From: Polaribacter sp.
Lineage (GTDB): Bacteria; Bacteroidota; Bacteroidia; Flavobacteriales; Flavobacteriaceae
Assembly: GCA_028343155.1 (NCBI GenBank)
Contig: JAOLXX010000001.1
Location: 1-64,000, forward strand
DNA: 64,000 nucleotides
Direction of reading: 5' to 3'
Shown: in pieces, positions 7,674-17,505 of the stretch
Numbering within the stretch: position 1 is the stretch's first letter
Layout: each line of letters begins with the position of its first letter
Program-made: the position numbers and the translations under genes
Notes under the pieces: model-generated
What the model was told of the DNA's origin: nothing
Seen by the model: only the letters and a program-made list of their open reading frames with translations
The model's database searches: none

Positions 7674-10600
7674 ATGGTTAATGGATTTAAAAATATAGAA
7701 CAAAAACTACATCAATTTACACGTAAGTACTATACAAGTGAATTGATAAAAGGAATTATTTTATTTCTTTCTTTAGGGTGTCTGTATTTCTTCTTTACTC
7801 TTTTTTTTAGAATATTTTTTATGGCTTAAAACTACTGCAAGAACCCTTTTGTTTTGGTTATTTTTAGGGGTTGAGTTGTTTTTACTGATCCGCTTTATTG
7901 TTCTTCCTGTTTTTAAGTTGATTGGTTTTCGAGCTGGAATTACTGCGGTTGAATCTTCCAAGATTATTGGGCGCCATTTTCCTGAGGTTCAAGATAAATT
8001 ACTTAACGTTTTACAGCTTAAAAACAACTTAAAAAAGTCCGATTTGTTAGCGGCAAGCATAAATCAAAAAGCAGATGAATTACAGTCAGTTCCGTTTGTA
8101 AAAGCAGTTGATTTTAAACAGAACAAAAAGTTTTTAAAATACGCCATAATTCCAGTTTTAATTTGGTTAATTACCTTGTTTTCTGGTAATAAAGAGGTGT
8201 TTACAGCAAGTTTAGATCGGATTGTAAATCATAGAACAAGCTATATTCCGCCAGCACCATTTTATTTTACTTTAAAACAAGAGAAATTACAAGTTATTCA
8301 AGGAAAATCGATTACTGTTTTTATTGGTATACAAGGAAAAGTATTGCCTGTTGAGGCAAAAATTCATTTTGAAAATCAACATTATTATCTTCAAAATACA
8401 AGTAATTCAACTTTTTCATATACGTTTTTGGATGTTCAAAAAACAATCGACTTCTATTTAGAAGCAAATGGAGTTCAATCTCAAAAATATAAAATTGAAG
8501 TACTAAAGACACCTACAATTAAAAACATTTCATTAGATCTTAAATATCCAAGATATATCGGTAAGAAAAACGAAATAATTCAAAACGCTGGAAACATTAT
8601 GGTTCCAGAAGGGACAAAAATTACCTGGAATGTTTTTGCGAGTCAAACAGATTCTGTCGCCTTTTCTAACAAAGGAAAGCGTGTTTTTTTTGAATTGATA
8701 TCTCCTAATAATTTTATGTTTTCAAAAAAAATACACACACCAATCGATTATCAGGTTTCTTCCTCCAATACAAATTTAAAAGATTTTGAGAATTTACAGT
8801 TTTCTGTGGCCGTGGTTAAAGATGAAGTACCTTCAATTGCGGTTGAGTCTAATATTGATAGTATTTCTCGAGGAAATGCAGCGTTTGCAGGTCAAATTTC
8901 GGATGATTATGGAATTTTAAATTTACAACTTGTTTATTATGATGCTTCCAGCCCACAACTTCAAAATGTTCTCGATTTAGAAATTACGAATGAAAATATT
9001 CAAACTTTTTACTACGAATTTCCGGAGGACTTATCAATTCTAAAAGGAATTAATTATAAATTGTTTTTCCAAGTTTTTGACAACGATGGTGTTCATGGAA
9101 GTAAAAAAGCAAAGAGTAAAGTCTTTAATTATCGTCAACAAACGGAAGAAGAACTAAAGCAAGAACTACTGAAAGAGCAAAGAAATACCATTAACAATAT
9201 TGAGAGTTCTATTCAGAAACAACAGCAGGAAAGTAAAAAACTTGAAGCGGTTCAAAAGGATTTGCGAGCAAAAAAGAAAATGAATTGGAATGATAAGAAG
9301 AAAATTATAAAGTTTGTAGCGCGTCAGAATCATTTTCAAAAAATGATGCACGTACAAACAGAAAAGCTACAAGTAAACCTAGAAAAGAAAGCGACAACAA
9401 ATGAACAACTTCAACAAAAAAAAGAAGTATTAAAAAGAAGAATAGCCGAGCTTAATAAGTTAGAAAAGCAACAAAAGTTGTTGGATGAGATTCAGAAAAT
9501 CGCAGAGAAACTAAATAAAGACGATTTGTTAATAAAAGCCAAAGAGTTGGCACAACAAAATCAACAACAAGAAAGAAGTCTAACACGTATTTTAGAGCTG
9601 ACAAAGCGTTTTTATGTTGAGCAAAAAACAATGCAAATTGCAAATAAAATTGAAGCTTTATCCCAAAAACAAGCGCATTTAGCGAAAAAGGAAATGAATG
9701 ATGCGATAGCTCAAAAAAAGATAAAAGATGAATTTGAAAAAATTAAAGAGGAATTAGAAGAGCTTAATAAAGACAATGAGAAATTAAAAGAACCTATGGG
9801 ACTTCCTGATGTGGAGGAGGAACAGGAAGACATCGACACTGAATTAAAAAACGCTGAAGACAATCTTTCTAAAGAGCGCTCACCTGCAGTAAAAAAGAAC
9901 CAAAAAAATTCATCCAAAAAGATGAAAGAAATGAGTTCTAAAATGCAAGAACAAATGTTGGAAATGGAAGGAGAGTTCCTGGAAGAAAACATGGATGACC
10001 TTCGGAAAATCCTAGAAAACCTACTCATTTTTTCATTTAAACAAGAGCATTTAATGAACAAATTTGATGAGACTTCAACTTCTCATCCTGATTTTGGCAA
10101 TGACTTGAAGTTACAAAATCAATTAAAAACCTATTTTGAACACATCGACGATAGTCTGTATGTGCTGTCCTTAAGGTTGCCAAAAATCTCTGTTAAAATT
10201 AAAGATGATTTATCTACAACGCATTATAACTTAGCGCTGTCACTTGATAATTTTTCAGAAAATATTTTTTCAAAAGGGATCTCTAATCAACGTTACGTTA
10301 TGACTGCGGTTAATGACTTGTCTGATTATTTAAGCAACATTTTAAGTGACATGCAAAATTCAATGTCAATGAAAAATGGTAAAGGGGAAAAAGAGAAGGG
10401 AGTTGGTTTTAGCTTACCCGATTTGATTAAGAAGCAAGGAAATTTGTCTGAGAAGACGAAAGAAGGTTTGAAAAAAGAAGGTAAGTCTGGCGATGATGAA
10501 AAGGATTGGAGGTCAAATAAATTAGGCATACAAGGCAAGAAACTAGGAGAAGGTGGAGTGAAAGCAAAAAAGGGTATAGGTGAATCTAACGATAATTTAG

Positions 10601-11019
10601 ATGCCGAAATCTATGAAATATACAAAGAGCAAAGTCTGTTAAGACAAGAATTACAAAAACAAATTAGCCAGTTTCAAGCCGAAGGCAATGGTCTAATTTC
10701 AGAAGCAAGAAGAGCGTTGAAAAAGATGGAAGATTTAGAAAATGAAATTTTAGAGAAAGGACTTAATTTAGCTACATTACAAAAAATGAATGCCCTTAAT
10801 TACGAATTATTAAAATTAAATCAAGCCGTTTTACAACAAGGTAAAGATAAAAAACGAAAATCAAATTCCAACTTTAAAGGACCTCAGAAGAGAAAAATTA
10901 AAGCCATGGAGTTCAAAAAGCAATTTTTCAATCAAACCGAAATATTAAATAGACAATCATTACCTTTGCAGCAAAAATATATGAATAAAGTCAGGGCATA
11001 TTTTTTTGACGGTAAGTAA
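7674..11019 (+). pseudogene. DUF4175 coiled-coil membrane protein, frameshifted in a T8 run
   Basis: The full gene encodes about 1114 residues if one base is removed. The first part (ATG 7674, [20 protein letters not shown], then a membrane helix) is open to a stop at 7821. The rest ([18 protein letters not shown] onward, second membrane helix) is in the next frame, and this long segment is open to 11019. The switch falls in eight T's at 7801-7808, where seven would restore the frame. Later parts are beta-rich (about 130-400) and then a long charged coiled coil, Gln/Lys/Glu-rich (about 430-780). The family is conserved in Flavobacteriia beside ybeY and mnmG; its function is unknown. The lesion could be a real mutation, a slippage site or a homopolymer sequencing error. 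Confidence 0.8.
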
Positions 11020-11028
11020 AGACGAAGC

Positions 11029-11442
11029 ATGATTACATTCAATTATGAAACATCATTTCAAATTGAGAATGAAACCCTTTTGGAAGATTGGGTAGCGTCT
11101 GTTGTTTTATCAAAAGGTTTTAAGCTTGGCGAAATCAATTATGTTTTCTGTGATGATGCTTATTTACATAAGTTAAATGTAGAGTTTTTGAAGCACGACA
11201 CCTTAACTGATGTTATTAGTTTTGACACTACTTTAGGAAAACTTATCAGTGGAGATATCTTCATATCTGTAGAAAGAGTTACCGAGAATGCGTTAGATTT
11301 TAAGGTACCTTTTGAAGAAGAATTAAACCGAGTGATGATTCATGGTGTTTTGCATTATATGGGTTACAAAGACAAGTCTGTTGCAGATAAAAAGAAAATG
11401 AGAGTCGCTGAAGACAAGGCGATTTTAAGTTTAATCAGCTGA
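11029..11442 (+). CDS. ybeY: Endoribonuclease YbeY, 16S rRNA maturation
   Basis: YbeY is a zinc-dependent single-strand endoribonuclease needed for 16S rRNA 3' end maturation and ribosome quality control. The 137-residue protein has the family core (LNVEFLKHDTLTDVISFD) and the metal motif HGVLHYMGYKD at residues 105-115. His105 and His109 match the first two ligands; the third position, usually His, is Asp115. It starts 9 bases after the DUF4175 stop and is probably in the same operon. Length is slightly short but normal for Bacteroidota. Confidence 0.92.
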   Translation: MITFNYETSFQIENETLLEDWVASVVLSKGFKLGEINYVFCDDAYLHKLNVEFLKHDTLTDVISFDTTLGKLISGDIFISVERVTENALDFKVPFEEELNRVMIHGVLHYMGYKDKSVADKKKMRVAEDKAILSLIS

Positions 11443-11462
11443 TATTCAGTTTTTTAATAAAA

Positions 11463-11478
11463 AGTTTCACGTGGAACG
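11463..11478. promoter_or_regulatory. parS-like site upstream of mnmG
   Basis: AGTTTCACGTGGAACG centres on CACGTG and matches 13 of 16 positions of the well-known parS consensus TGTTNCACGTGAAACA. It lies between ybeY and mnmG, ending 8 bases before the mnmG ATG. ParB binding is inference; no par genes are in the window. Confidence 0.5.
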
Positions 11479-11486
11479 ATAATATA

Positions 11487-13364
11487 ATGAGTTTATTTTC
11501 AACAACATACGATGTAATTGTAGTAGGGGGAGGGCATGCAGGAAGTGAAGCTGCAGCTGCTGCAGCAAACATGGGCGCGCACACCTTATTAATCACCATG
11601 AATTTACAGAATATTGCTCAGATGAGTTGCAATCCCGCAATGGGAGGAATTGCAAAAGGACAAATTGTAAGAGAGATTGATGCCTTGGGAGGATATAGTG
11701 GAATTGTTACTGACAAAACAGCTATTCAATTTAAGATGTTGAACAAGTCGAAGGGTCCTGCAATGTGGAGTCCAAGAGCTCAGTCTGATAGAATGCAGTT
11801 TGCTGAATGTTGGAGAACTATGCTAGAGGAGACTGCGAATGTTGACTTTTATCAAGATGCTGTAAATGGCCTATTGTTCGATAAGAATGTGATCATTGGG
11901 GTCAAAACAGCACTGGGCTTGGAGATAAAATCAAAGACAGTTATCATTACTGCAGGTACTTTTCTAAATGGTTTGATTCACATAGGAGATAAAAGCTTTG
12001 GTGGAGGTAGAGCAGGAGAAGGGGCGTCAACAGGAATTACAGAGAGTTTGGTTTCAAAAGGTTTTGAATCGGGTAGAATGAAAACAGGAACACCACCAAG
12101 AGTTGATGGTCGTTCTTTGGATTATTCTAAAATGATAGAACAACCTGGAGACGAAATAACTGAGAAATTTTCTTATCTGCCAACCACTAAATCATTGAAA
12201 AAACAACGTTCCTGTTATCTGACTTATACGAATCTTGCTGTTCATGATTTACTTCGTGAAGGTTTCGATAGGTCCCCAATGTTCAATGGCAGAATCAAAT
12301 CCACAGGGCCTAGGTATTGTCCTTCTGTGGAGGACAAGATTGATCGTTTTGCGACAAAAGAAAGACATCAAATTTTTGTTGAGCCAGAGGGCTGGTCAAC
12401 TGTTGAGATGTACGTAAACGGATTCTCAACTTCGCTTCCAGAAGATATTCAAGACAAAGCAATTAGAGCAGTGGCTGGATTTGAAAACGTAAAGTTTTTA
12501 AGATATGGATATGCTATTGAGTATGATTATTTTCCTCCTACACAGCTTACTCATTCCTTAGAAACAAAGATAATCAAAAACTTGTTTTTTGCAGGTCAAA
12601 TTAATGGTACAACTGGATATGAAGAAGCTGCTGCACAAGGATTAATGGCAGGGGTAAATGCAGCCTTAAAAGTCCAAGAAAAAGATCCTTTTATCTTAAA
12701 AAGAAATGAAGCTTACATTGGTGTCCTGATTGATGACTTAATTACAAAAGGAACAGAAGAGCCCTATCGAATGTTTACCTCAAGGGCAGAGTATAGGACT
12801 TTGCTACGGCAAGATAATGCTGATCTAAGGTTAACACCACTAGGTTTTGAATTAGGTTTGGCGTCTAAAGAAAGGATGGACCGTGTGTTAGATAAGCAAT
12901 CTAAAGCAGACTTATTAATTAAATTTTTACAAGAGACGAGTGTCAAGCAAGAAGAGATAAATCCTATTTTAGAAGCAAAGAATTTAGCATTGATTCATCA
13001 ATCGATGAAGCTTTATAAAATTGCTGCAAGACCTCAATTAGAGTTTTCTGATTTTAAAAACATAAAAAAATTGACGGCTTTTCTTGCAGCCAATTTTATT
13101 GATAAAGAGGTCATTGAGCAAGCGGTAATCCATTTAAAATATTCCGGTTACATTGAGAAGGAAAAGAACAATGCTGATAAACTAAATAGACTTGAAAACG
13201 TTAAGATTCCTTCTAAATTTAATTATCAAAAAGTAAAGTCCCTTTCTTTCGAAGCTAGAGAAAAGTTGAGTAAAATTCAACCAATTTCAATTTCCCAAGC
13301 GAGTAGAATTAGTGGTGTTTCTCCGAGTGATATTTCTGTCCTTTTAGTTTATATGGGAAGATAG
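11487..13364 (+). CDS. mnmG: tRNA modification enzyme MnmG (GidA)
   Basis: MnmG, with MnmE, adds the carboxymethylaminomethyl group to U34 of certain tRNAs using FAD and methylene-tetrahydrofolate. The 625-residue protein shows the FAD Rossmann motif VIVVGGGHAGSEAA near residue 10, the signature MSCNPAMGGIAKGQ (about 50-63), GRMKTGTPPRVDGRS (about 197-211) and the C-terminal MnmE-interacting helical region ending in SQASRISGVSPSDISVLLVY. Length is normal. It lies between two parS-like sequences, an arrangement that recalls the gidA-par-oriC neighbourhood of many bacteria, though no other origin marker is seen here. Confidence 0.97.
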   Translation: MSLFSTTYDVIVVGGGHAGSEAAAAAANMGAHTLLITMNLQNIAQMSCNPAMGGIAKGQIVREIDALGGYSGIVTDKTAIQFKMLNKSKGPAMWSPRAQSDRMQFAECWRTMLEETANVDFYQDAVNGLLFDKNVIIGVKTALGLEIKSKTVIITAGTFLNGLIHIGDKSFGGGRAGEGASTGITESLVSKGFESGRMKTGTPPRVDGRSLDYSKMIEQPGDEITEKFSYLPTTKSLKKQRSCYLTYTNLAVHDLLREGFDRSPMFNGRIKSTGPRYCPSVEDKIDRFATKERHQIFVEPEGWSTVEMYVNGFSTSLPEDIQDKAIRAVAGFENVKFLRYGYAIEYDYFPPTQLTHSLETKIIKNLFFAGQINGTTGYEEAAAQGLMAGVNAALKVQEKDPFILKRNEAYIGVLIDDLITKGTEEPYRMFTSRAEYRTLLRQDNADLRLTPLGFELGLASKERMDRVLDKQSKADLLIKFLQETSVKQEEINPILEAKNLALIHQSMKLYKIAARPQLEFSDFKNIKKLTAFLAANFIDKEVIEQAVIHLKYSGYIEKEKNNADKLNRLENVKIPSKFNYQKVKSLSFEAREKLSKIQPISISQASRISGVSPSDISVLLVYMGR

Positions 13365-13383
13365 TTGTTTGTGTTTTCTAAGA

Positions 13384-13399
13384 TGTTCCACGAGGAACA
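13384..13399. promoter_or_regulatory. parS-like site downstream of mnmG
   Basis: TGTTCCACGAGGAACA has perfect 6-base inverted arms and differs by one base from the symmetric form TGTTCCACGTGGAACA. It lies in the 46-base gap between mnmG and the methyltransferase gene. Role as a ParB site is inferred from sequence only. Confidence 0.55.
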
Positions 13400-13410
13400 A
13401 TTCAAAATAA

Positions 13411-14268
13411 ATGAAAAAAGAAAAATATTTTTATCAAAATTTGAAGCCTTTTTTAAGGTGTATAGATGCTTCGGTTTCCAAAGAAGTTTATCAAGTAATG
13501 ATAAATAAAGAGTACGAAATGTTAGTTACAAATCCAGTTCCTGTAAACCTAGCCGATTACTACAAAAGTGAAACTTATATTTCCCACACAGATTCTAAAA
13601 AAACACTTTTAGATAAAGTATACCAATTTGTAAAAAATATCACATTAAAGGAAAAATTAAAACTTATCAATTCCTTTAAAACTTCTTCGAAAAATGTTTT
13701 AGATGTGGGTGCAGGAACCGGCGATTTTTTAAAAGTTTGTCAAAATGATTCATGGAAGGTTTTTGGGGTTGAACCAAGTTTAGTTGCTAGAAAAATTGCG
13801 AAAGGTAAAGATGTTTTTTTAACAGCGGAACTCCTGAAAGTAGAAAACAGAAAATTTGATATTATTACACTTTGGCATGTTTTAGAACACGTTGAAAAAT
13901 TATCTGAATCTATTTTAAAATTTAAAGAGTTGCTTTCTGATGAGGGTAGATTAATAATTGCGGTTCCTAATTATAAAAGTGATGATGCAAAATATTATAA
14001 AGAGTTTTGGGCTGCCTTTGATGTTCCAAGACATCTCTGGCATTTTTCTCAAAGTGCCATTCACAAAATTTTCTCTAAAGAGAAGATGGTTGTAAAAAAA
14101 ATAATACCAATGAAATTTGACGCTTATTATGTTTCTCTTTTAAGTGAAAAATATAAGACAGGAAAAATGAATTTGATGAGCGCCTTTTATCGAGGTTTTG
14201 TTTCAAATTTTAAAGCGAGAACAACTACGGAGTATTCTTCTTTAATCTATGTGATAAAAAAGCATTAA
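13411..14268 (+). CDS. Class I SAM-dependent methyltransferase
   Basis: The 285-residue protein has the SAM-binding motif I VLDVGAGTGDFLKVC (about 98-112), the motif LWHVLEHVEKL (about 154-164) and the segment FDVPRHLWHFSQSAI (about 202-217), which marks a methyltransferase subfamily often linked to sugar or cell-envelope substrates. The N-terminal 90 residues hold a small extra domain. The substrate cannot be read from the sequence. It follows mnmG at 46 bases in the same direction, a conserved neighbourhood in Flavobacteriia, and is followed by a terminator. Confidence 0.85.
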   Translation: MKKEKYFYQNLKPFLRCIDASVSKEVYQVMINKEYEMLVTNPVPVNLADYYKSETYISHTDSKKTLLDKVYQFVKNITLKEKLKLINSFKTSSKNVLDVGAGTGDFLKVCQNDSWKVFGVEPSLVARKIAKGKDVFLTAELLKVENRKFDIITLWHVLEHVEKLSESILKFKELLSDEGRLIIAVPNYKSDDAKYYKEFWAAFDVPRHLWHFSQSAIHKIFSKEKMVVKKIIPMKFDAYYVSLLSEKYKTGKMNLMSAFYRGFVSNFKARTTTEYSSLIYVIKKH

Positions 14269-14332
14269 AAACAGTTTTAAGCCACTGTAAGCCTGTTTTC
14301 ACATTCTTAGCACTGCGTGTATTCAGGAAAAC

Positions 14333-14372
14333 AATAAAACCCCTTAAAACAGCTATTTTAAGAGGTTTTATT
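14333..14372. terminator. Bidirectional terminator between convergent genes
   Basis: AATAAAACCCCTTAAAA pairs with TTTTAAGAGGTTTTATT across a short loop (about 14350-14355), with one mismatch. It lies between the plus-strand methyltransferase and the minus-strand DoxX-like gene, and A/T tracts flank both sides. Confidence 0.75.
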
Positions 14373-14409
14373 ATAGAAAATAATTATTAATAATAATTTA
14401 TCATCAATT

Positions 14410-14808
14410 TTAATTATTTAGCAAGTACACTCCCAAAAGAGTAATAATAAAATAGACGGCCAAAGACATTGCTCCTGCATAATCTTTTGCCAAACGCTGA
14501 CCAATAAGCAAGAAAATTAAAGTAATCGCAGAAAGCGTTACTCCTAATAAGGCAATTCCTTTTGTTTCTGAAGTATAAATTTGATAGACCCCAATCAGCA
14601 TTAAAATACCTGCAATAATTTCTAAAATTAAAATAATGCTTAAGAGTAGTGGCACACTATTTTTTAAAAGAGTGTTTTTAAAATGATCTTTAATAAAATT
14701 TAAATTTCCTTCCCAGTCCAAAATTTTGTCTATTCCAGATTGTATAAATGTAATAATTAAAAAAAGTAAAATTAATACTTCTGTTGGGTGATTGGATAAT
14801 AATTTCAT
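14410..14808 (-). CDS. DoxX-like integral membrane protein
   Basis: The 132-residue protein has four predicted membrane helices (VLILLFLIITFIQSGI; SVPLLLSIILILEIIAGILM; ALLGVTLSAITLIFLLI; AMSLAVYFIITLLGVYLL). The first helix is followed by DKILDWEGNLNFIKDHFK, a pattern of DoxX/MauE-type proteins. Family members are linked to thiol or oxidative-stress functions, but nothing here fixes a role. It has no close operon partner: 156 bases separate it from the dehydrogenase gene upstream. Confidence 0.7.
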   Translation of the reverse strand: MKLLSNHPTEVLILLFLIITFIQSGIDKILDWEGNLNFIKDHFKNTLLKNSVPLLLSIILILEIIAGILMLIGVYQIYTSETKGIALLGVTLSAITLIFLLIGQRLAKDYAGAMSLAVYFIITLLGVYLLNN

Positions 14809-14964
14809 TTTATGGCTTTATTAAATTAATTTATATGCAACTATTTTTTATAATGAAATTACTCTTCCTTTGTGTTTTATAATATTGATTTAAAGCTTCT
14901 TTGAAGTAGTGTTCGATGTGCTCTTTCAAATTTTTTATTACAAAACTGAAGCCTCAAATTAGTA

Positions 14965-15906
14965 TCAATTACCAAAGGTTGTTTTTATTTTATCAACGAT
15001 TGTCTGCGCTAACCTTTCTTTACTTTCTATGGTCCAACCAGCAACATGGGGAGATAAAAGTACTTTTTCAGATTTGATTAAATATTGAAAAGCTTCTGGC
15101 ATTTTATCCTTAGAAAAAAGATTTTCGAAAGATGCTTTTTCATATTCCAAAACATCCAATCCTGCTCCTAAAATTTTACCAGATTTTAAACCAGAAACCA
15201 AATCATTTGTCACAACAGATTTCCCGCGAGCAGTATTTATCAACCAAAAATTCTTTTTAAAGGCATTGATAAATTTAGTATTTATCATATTCTGAGTACG
15301 TAAAGTTTGTGGAGTGTGTATGCTTAACACCTCTGTCTTTTCTTGTAATTTTGATAAAGAGACTTGCTTGCAATTCTCATCACCAACGTTTGGTTTGATG
15401 TCATAACACAATACTTGAACATCAAAACCACGTAGTTTTTTAGCGAAAGACTTCCCCATATTTCCATAACCAATTATGCCAACAATACTTCCGTCGAGTT
15501 CAATGCCACGATTTTCTTCACGCAACCATTTTCCATTTCTAACTTCTTTATCAGCTTTATTTAGCTTGTTAAAAAGAGACAGTAACATTCCTAAAGAGTG
15601 TTCTCCAACGGCGTTTCTGTTTCCTTCAGGAGCTGCAATTAATTGGATGTTGTTCGCAACAGCATACTCACAATCGATATTTTCTAGACCAGCTCCAACT
15701 CTTCCGATAAACTTTAAACGAGTCGCTTTATCTATGAAAGATTTGTCTATAGAAAAACGACTTCTGATGATCAAACCGTCATACAGATGAATTTTATTTT
15801 CAATTTCAGTTTTTGAGGAAGTGTAGTCTTCGTCATTTTGATAACCCAATTCACAGAGTTGATTGAGTAAAAGAGGATGGTTTGTGTCTAAATGGAGTAT
15901 TTTCAT
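14965..15906 (-). CDS. D-isomer specific 2-hydroxyacid dehydrogenase
   Basis: The 313-residue protein belongs to the NAD(P)-dependent D-2-hydroxyacid dehydrogenase family. Visible motifs are FIGRVGAGLENID (about 86-98), the nucleotide-binding GIIGYGNMGKSFAKKL (about 142-157), LSIHTPQTLRT, NTARGKSVV with the catalytic Arg, and SPHVAGWT with the catalytic His. It is shorter than SerA because it lacks the C-terminal regulatory domains, so it could act on phosphoglycerate, glyoxylate, hydroxypyruvate or another keto acid. It lies 25 bases downstream of panB and is probably cotranscribed. Confidence 0.88.
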   Translation of the reverse strand: MKILHLDTNHPLLLNQLCELGYQNDEDYTSSKTEIENKIHLYDGLIIRSRFSIDKSFIDKATRLKFIGRVGAGLENIDCEYAVANNIQLIAAPEGNRNAVGEHSLGMLLSLFNKLNKADKEVRNGKWLREENRGIELDGSIVGIIGYGNMGKSFAKKLRGFDVQVLCYDIKPNVGDENCKQVSLSKLQEKTEVLSIHTPQTLRTQNMINTKFINAFKKNFWLINTARGKSVVTNDLVSGLKSGKILGAGLDVLEYEKASFENLFSKDKMPEAFQYLIKSEKVLLSPHVAGWTIESKERLAQTIVDKIKTTFGN

Positions 15907-15931
15907 TTTAGCGTTTATAAATCTTTAGACT

Positions 15932-16750
15932 TTAATACTGCTCTTTTTCATTGGGGAAGTCTCCGCTTTTTACGTTTTCTATATAATCTTCAAAAGCACC
16001 CGTCATATCTTTATATAAGTCTAAATATCTTCGTAAAAAACGGGGCTGAAACTCATGTGTCATTCCAATCATATCATGGGTAACTAACACTTGTCCATCC
16101 ACGCCATTTCCGGCACCAATTCCTATTACAGGAATTGTTAAAGCCTCAGCAATTTTTTGAGCTAATTTTGCAGGTACTTTTTCCAAAACCAATGCAAAAC
16201 AACCAATTCTTTCGAGCAGTAGTGCGTCTTCCATAAGTTTCTCTGCTTCTTCCTCCTTTTTTGCCCTTACGGTATAGGTTCCAAATTTATAGATTGATTG
16301 TGGCGTTAAACCTAAATGACCCATCACTGGAATTCCCGCATTCAAAATTCGTTTAATAGACTCTTTAATTTCTTTTCCACCTTCTAATTTTATAGAGTGA
16401 CCACCACTCTCTTTCATAATTCTTATCGCAGAACGCAACGCTTCTTTTGGGTCAGATTGGTAACTTCCGAAAGGTAAATCTACCACGACCAAACACCGGT
16501 CTATTCCTTTGACGACCGAGCTTGCATGGTAAATCATCTGATCTAATGTAATTGGCAACGTAGTTTCATTACCTGCCATCACATTGGAGGCAGAGTCTCC
16601 TACTAATAGGACATCAATACCAGCTCCATCTAAAATTTTAGCCATGGTAAAATCATAGGCAGTTAACATGGAAATTTTCTCTCCATGCTTCTTCATATCT
16701 ACCAGAGATTTTACAGTAACTTTTTTATATTCTTTTTTTGAAACTGACAT
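15932..16750 (-). CDS. panB: 3-methyl-2-oxobutanoate hydroxymethyltransferase
   Basis: PanB makes ketopantoate from alpha-ketoisovalerate and methylene-tetrahydrofolate, the first committed step of pantothenate and CoA synthesis. The 272-residue protein has the family segments [35 protein letters not shown] with the metal-binding Asp, [11 protein letters not shown] and [15 protein letters not shown] at the usual positions. Length is normal. The next gene in the direction of transcription is the 2-hydroxyacid dehydrogenase; other pan genes are not in the window. A long T-run follows upstream of the ATG. Confidence 0.96.
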   Translation of the reverse strand: MSVSKKEYKKVTVKSLVDMKKHGEKISMLTAYDFTMAKILDGAGIDVLLVGDSASNVMAGNETTLPITLDQMIYHASSVVKGIDRCLVVVDLPFGSYQSDPKEALRSAIRIMKESGGHSIKLEGGKEIKESIKRILNAGIPVMGHLGLTPQSIYKFGTYTVRAKKEEEAEKLMEDALLLERIGCFALVLEKVPAKLAQKIAEALTIPVIGIGAGNGVDGQVLVTHDMIGMTHEFQPRFLRRYLDLYKDMTGAFEDYIENVKSGDFPNEKEQY

Positions 16751-16911
16751 CTTTTTTTTTTTTTAAGTATCTTGTAAATGTAATAAATATCATCTGATAT
16801 AAGACAAGTTTATTTTTCGTAAATCTTAAATGAATGAAAATTATCAACTTTTCTTATTGATTATTTTTATACTTGCAAAAACTGCAAAACTTTTAATAAA
16901 AAAAATGGCCT

Positions 16912-16919
16912 TATATTTG
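16912..16919 (+). promoter_or_regulatory. -7 promoter element of the ECF sigma gene
   Basis: TATATTTG matches TAnnTTTG exactly and lies 16 bases before the ATG at 16936. It supports that ATG over the TTG at 16924. Confidence 0.6.
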
Positions 16920-16935
16920 GTTATTGTTAAAAAAA

Positions 16936-17502
16936 ATGGCAAAAGAAAAAGACCTATTGAATACAGACAAATGGATAGATAATTATGCAGATTATATGTA
17001 TAATTATGCAATTGTACGTGTAAACGATAGTGACCTCGCAAAAGACTTAGTTCAAGATACTTTTTTTGCAGGTTTAAAATCAGCAAAGAATTTTCAAGGG
17101 AAGTCTACAGAAAGAACTTGGTTAATTTCTATTTTAAAAAGAAAAATAATAGATTATTACAGAAAAATAAATTCTAAAAAAGGACAAGCTGAAGTTCGAA
17201 TGAATTTTTATGATGATGGAGAAAATGAAGGAAATTGGTTAGAAGAAAGAGTGCCTCAAAGTTGGGAAAATCAATCGGAAAAATCAGTTGAAAATGACGA
17301 GTTAAAAAAGCAATTAAGCTCTTGTATAGATGCTTTACCTGAAAAATATGCCATGGTTTTTAGAATGAAAACAATACAAGAATTTGAGACAGAAGAAATT
17401 TGTAAGGAGTTAGACATTACTTCGTCAAATTTATGGGTAATTATTCATAGAGCTAGAACACAGCTTAGAAAATGTATGGAAGATAACTGGTTTAATAATT
17501 AA
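16936..17502 (+). CDS. ECF-type RNA polymerase sigma factor
   Basis: The 188-residue protein has sigma region 2 (ADYMYNYAIVRVNDSDLAKDLVQDTF, then FQGKSTERTWLISILKRKIIDYYRK) and region 4 (LPEKYAMVFRMKTIQEFETEEICKELDITSSNLWVIIHRARTQLR) with a helix-turn-helix. There is no region 1.1 or 3, so it is an extracytoplasmic-function type. The ATG at 16936 is preferred because a -7 element lies just upstream. The next gene, 3 bases later, encodes a small protein with a zinc anti-sigma motif, which suggests a sigma/anti-sigma pair. Its regulon is unknown. Confidence 0.9.
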   Translation: MAKEKDLLNTDKWIDNYADYMYNYAIVRVNDSDLAKDLVQDTFFAGLKSAKNFQGKSTERTWLISILKRKIIDYYRKINSKKGQAEVRMNFYDDGENEGNWLEERVPQSWENQSEKSVENDELKKQLSSCIDALPEKYAMVFRMKTIQEFETEEICKELDITSSNLWVIIHRARTQLRKCMEDNWFNN

Positions 17503-17505
17503 GAA

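Noticed and set aside
9711..10061. A 116-codon antisense frame opposite the coiled-coil part of the DUF4175 gene.
   Set aside because: It is rich in Ser/Phe/Leu, as expected from reading a Glu/Lys-rich coiled coil backward; no motif or promoter supports it.
14809..14964. A 33-codon open stretch on the minus strand (LKEHIEHYFKEALNQYYKTQ) between the dehydrogenase and the DoxX-like gene.
   Set aside because: It has no ATG and two stops lie just upstream in frame, and no family was recognised. It could be a gene remnant but the support is too weak.
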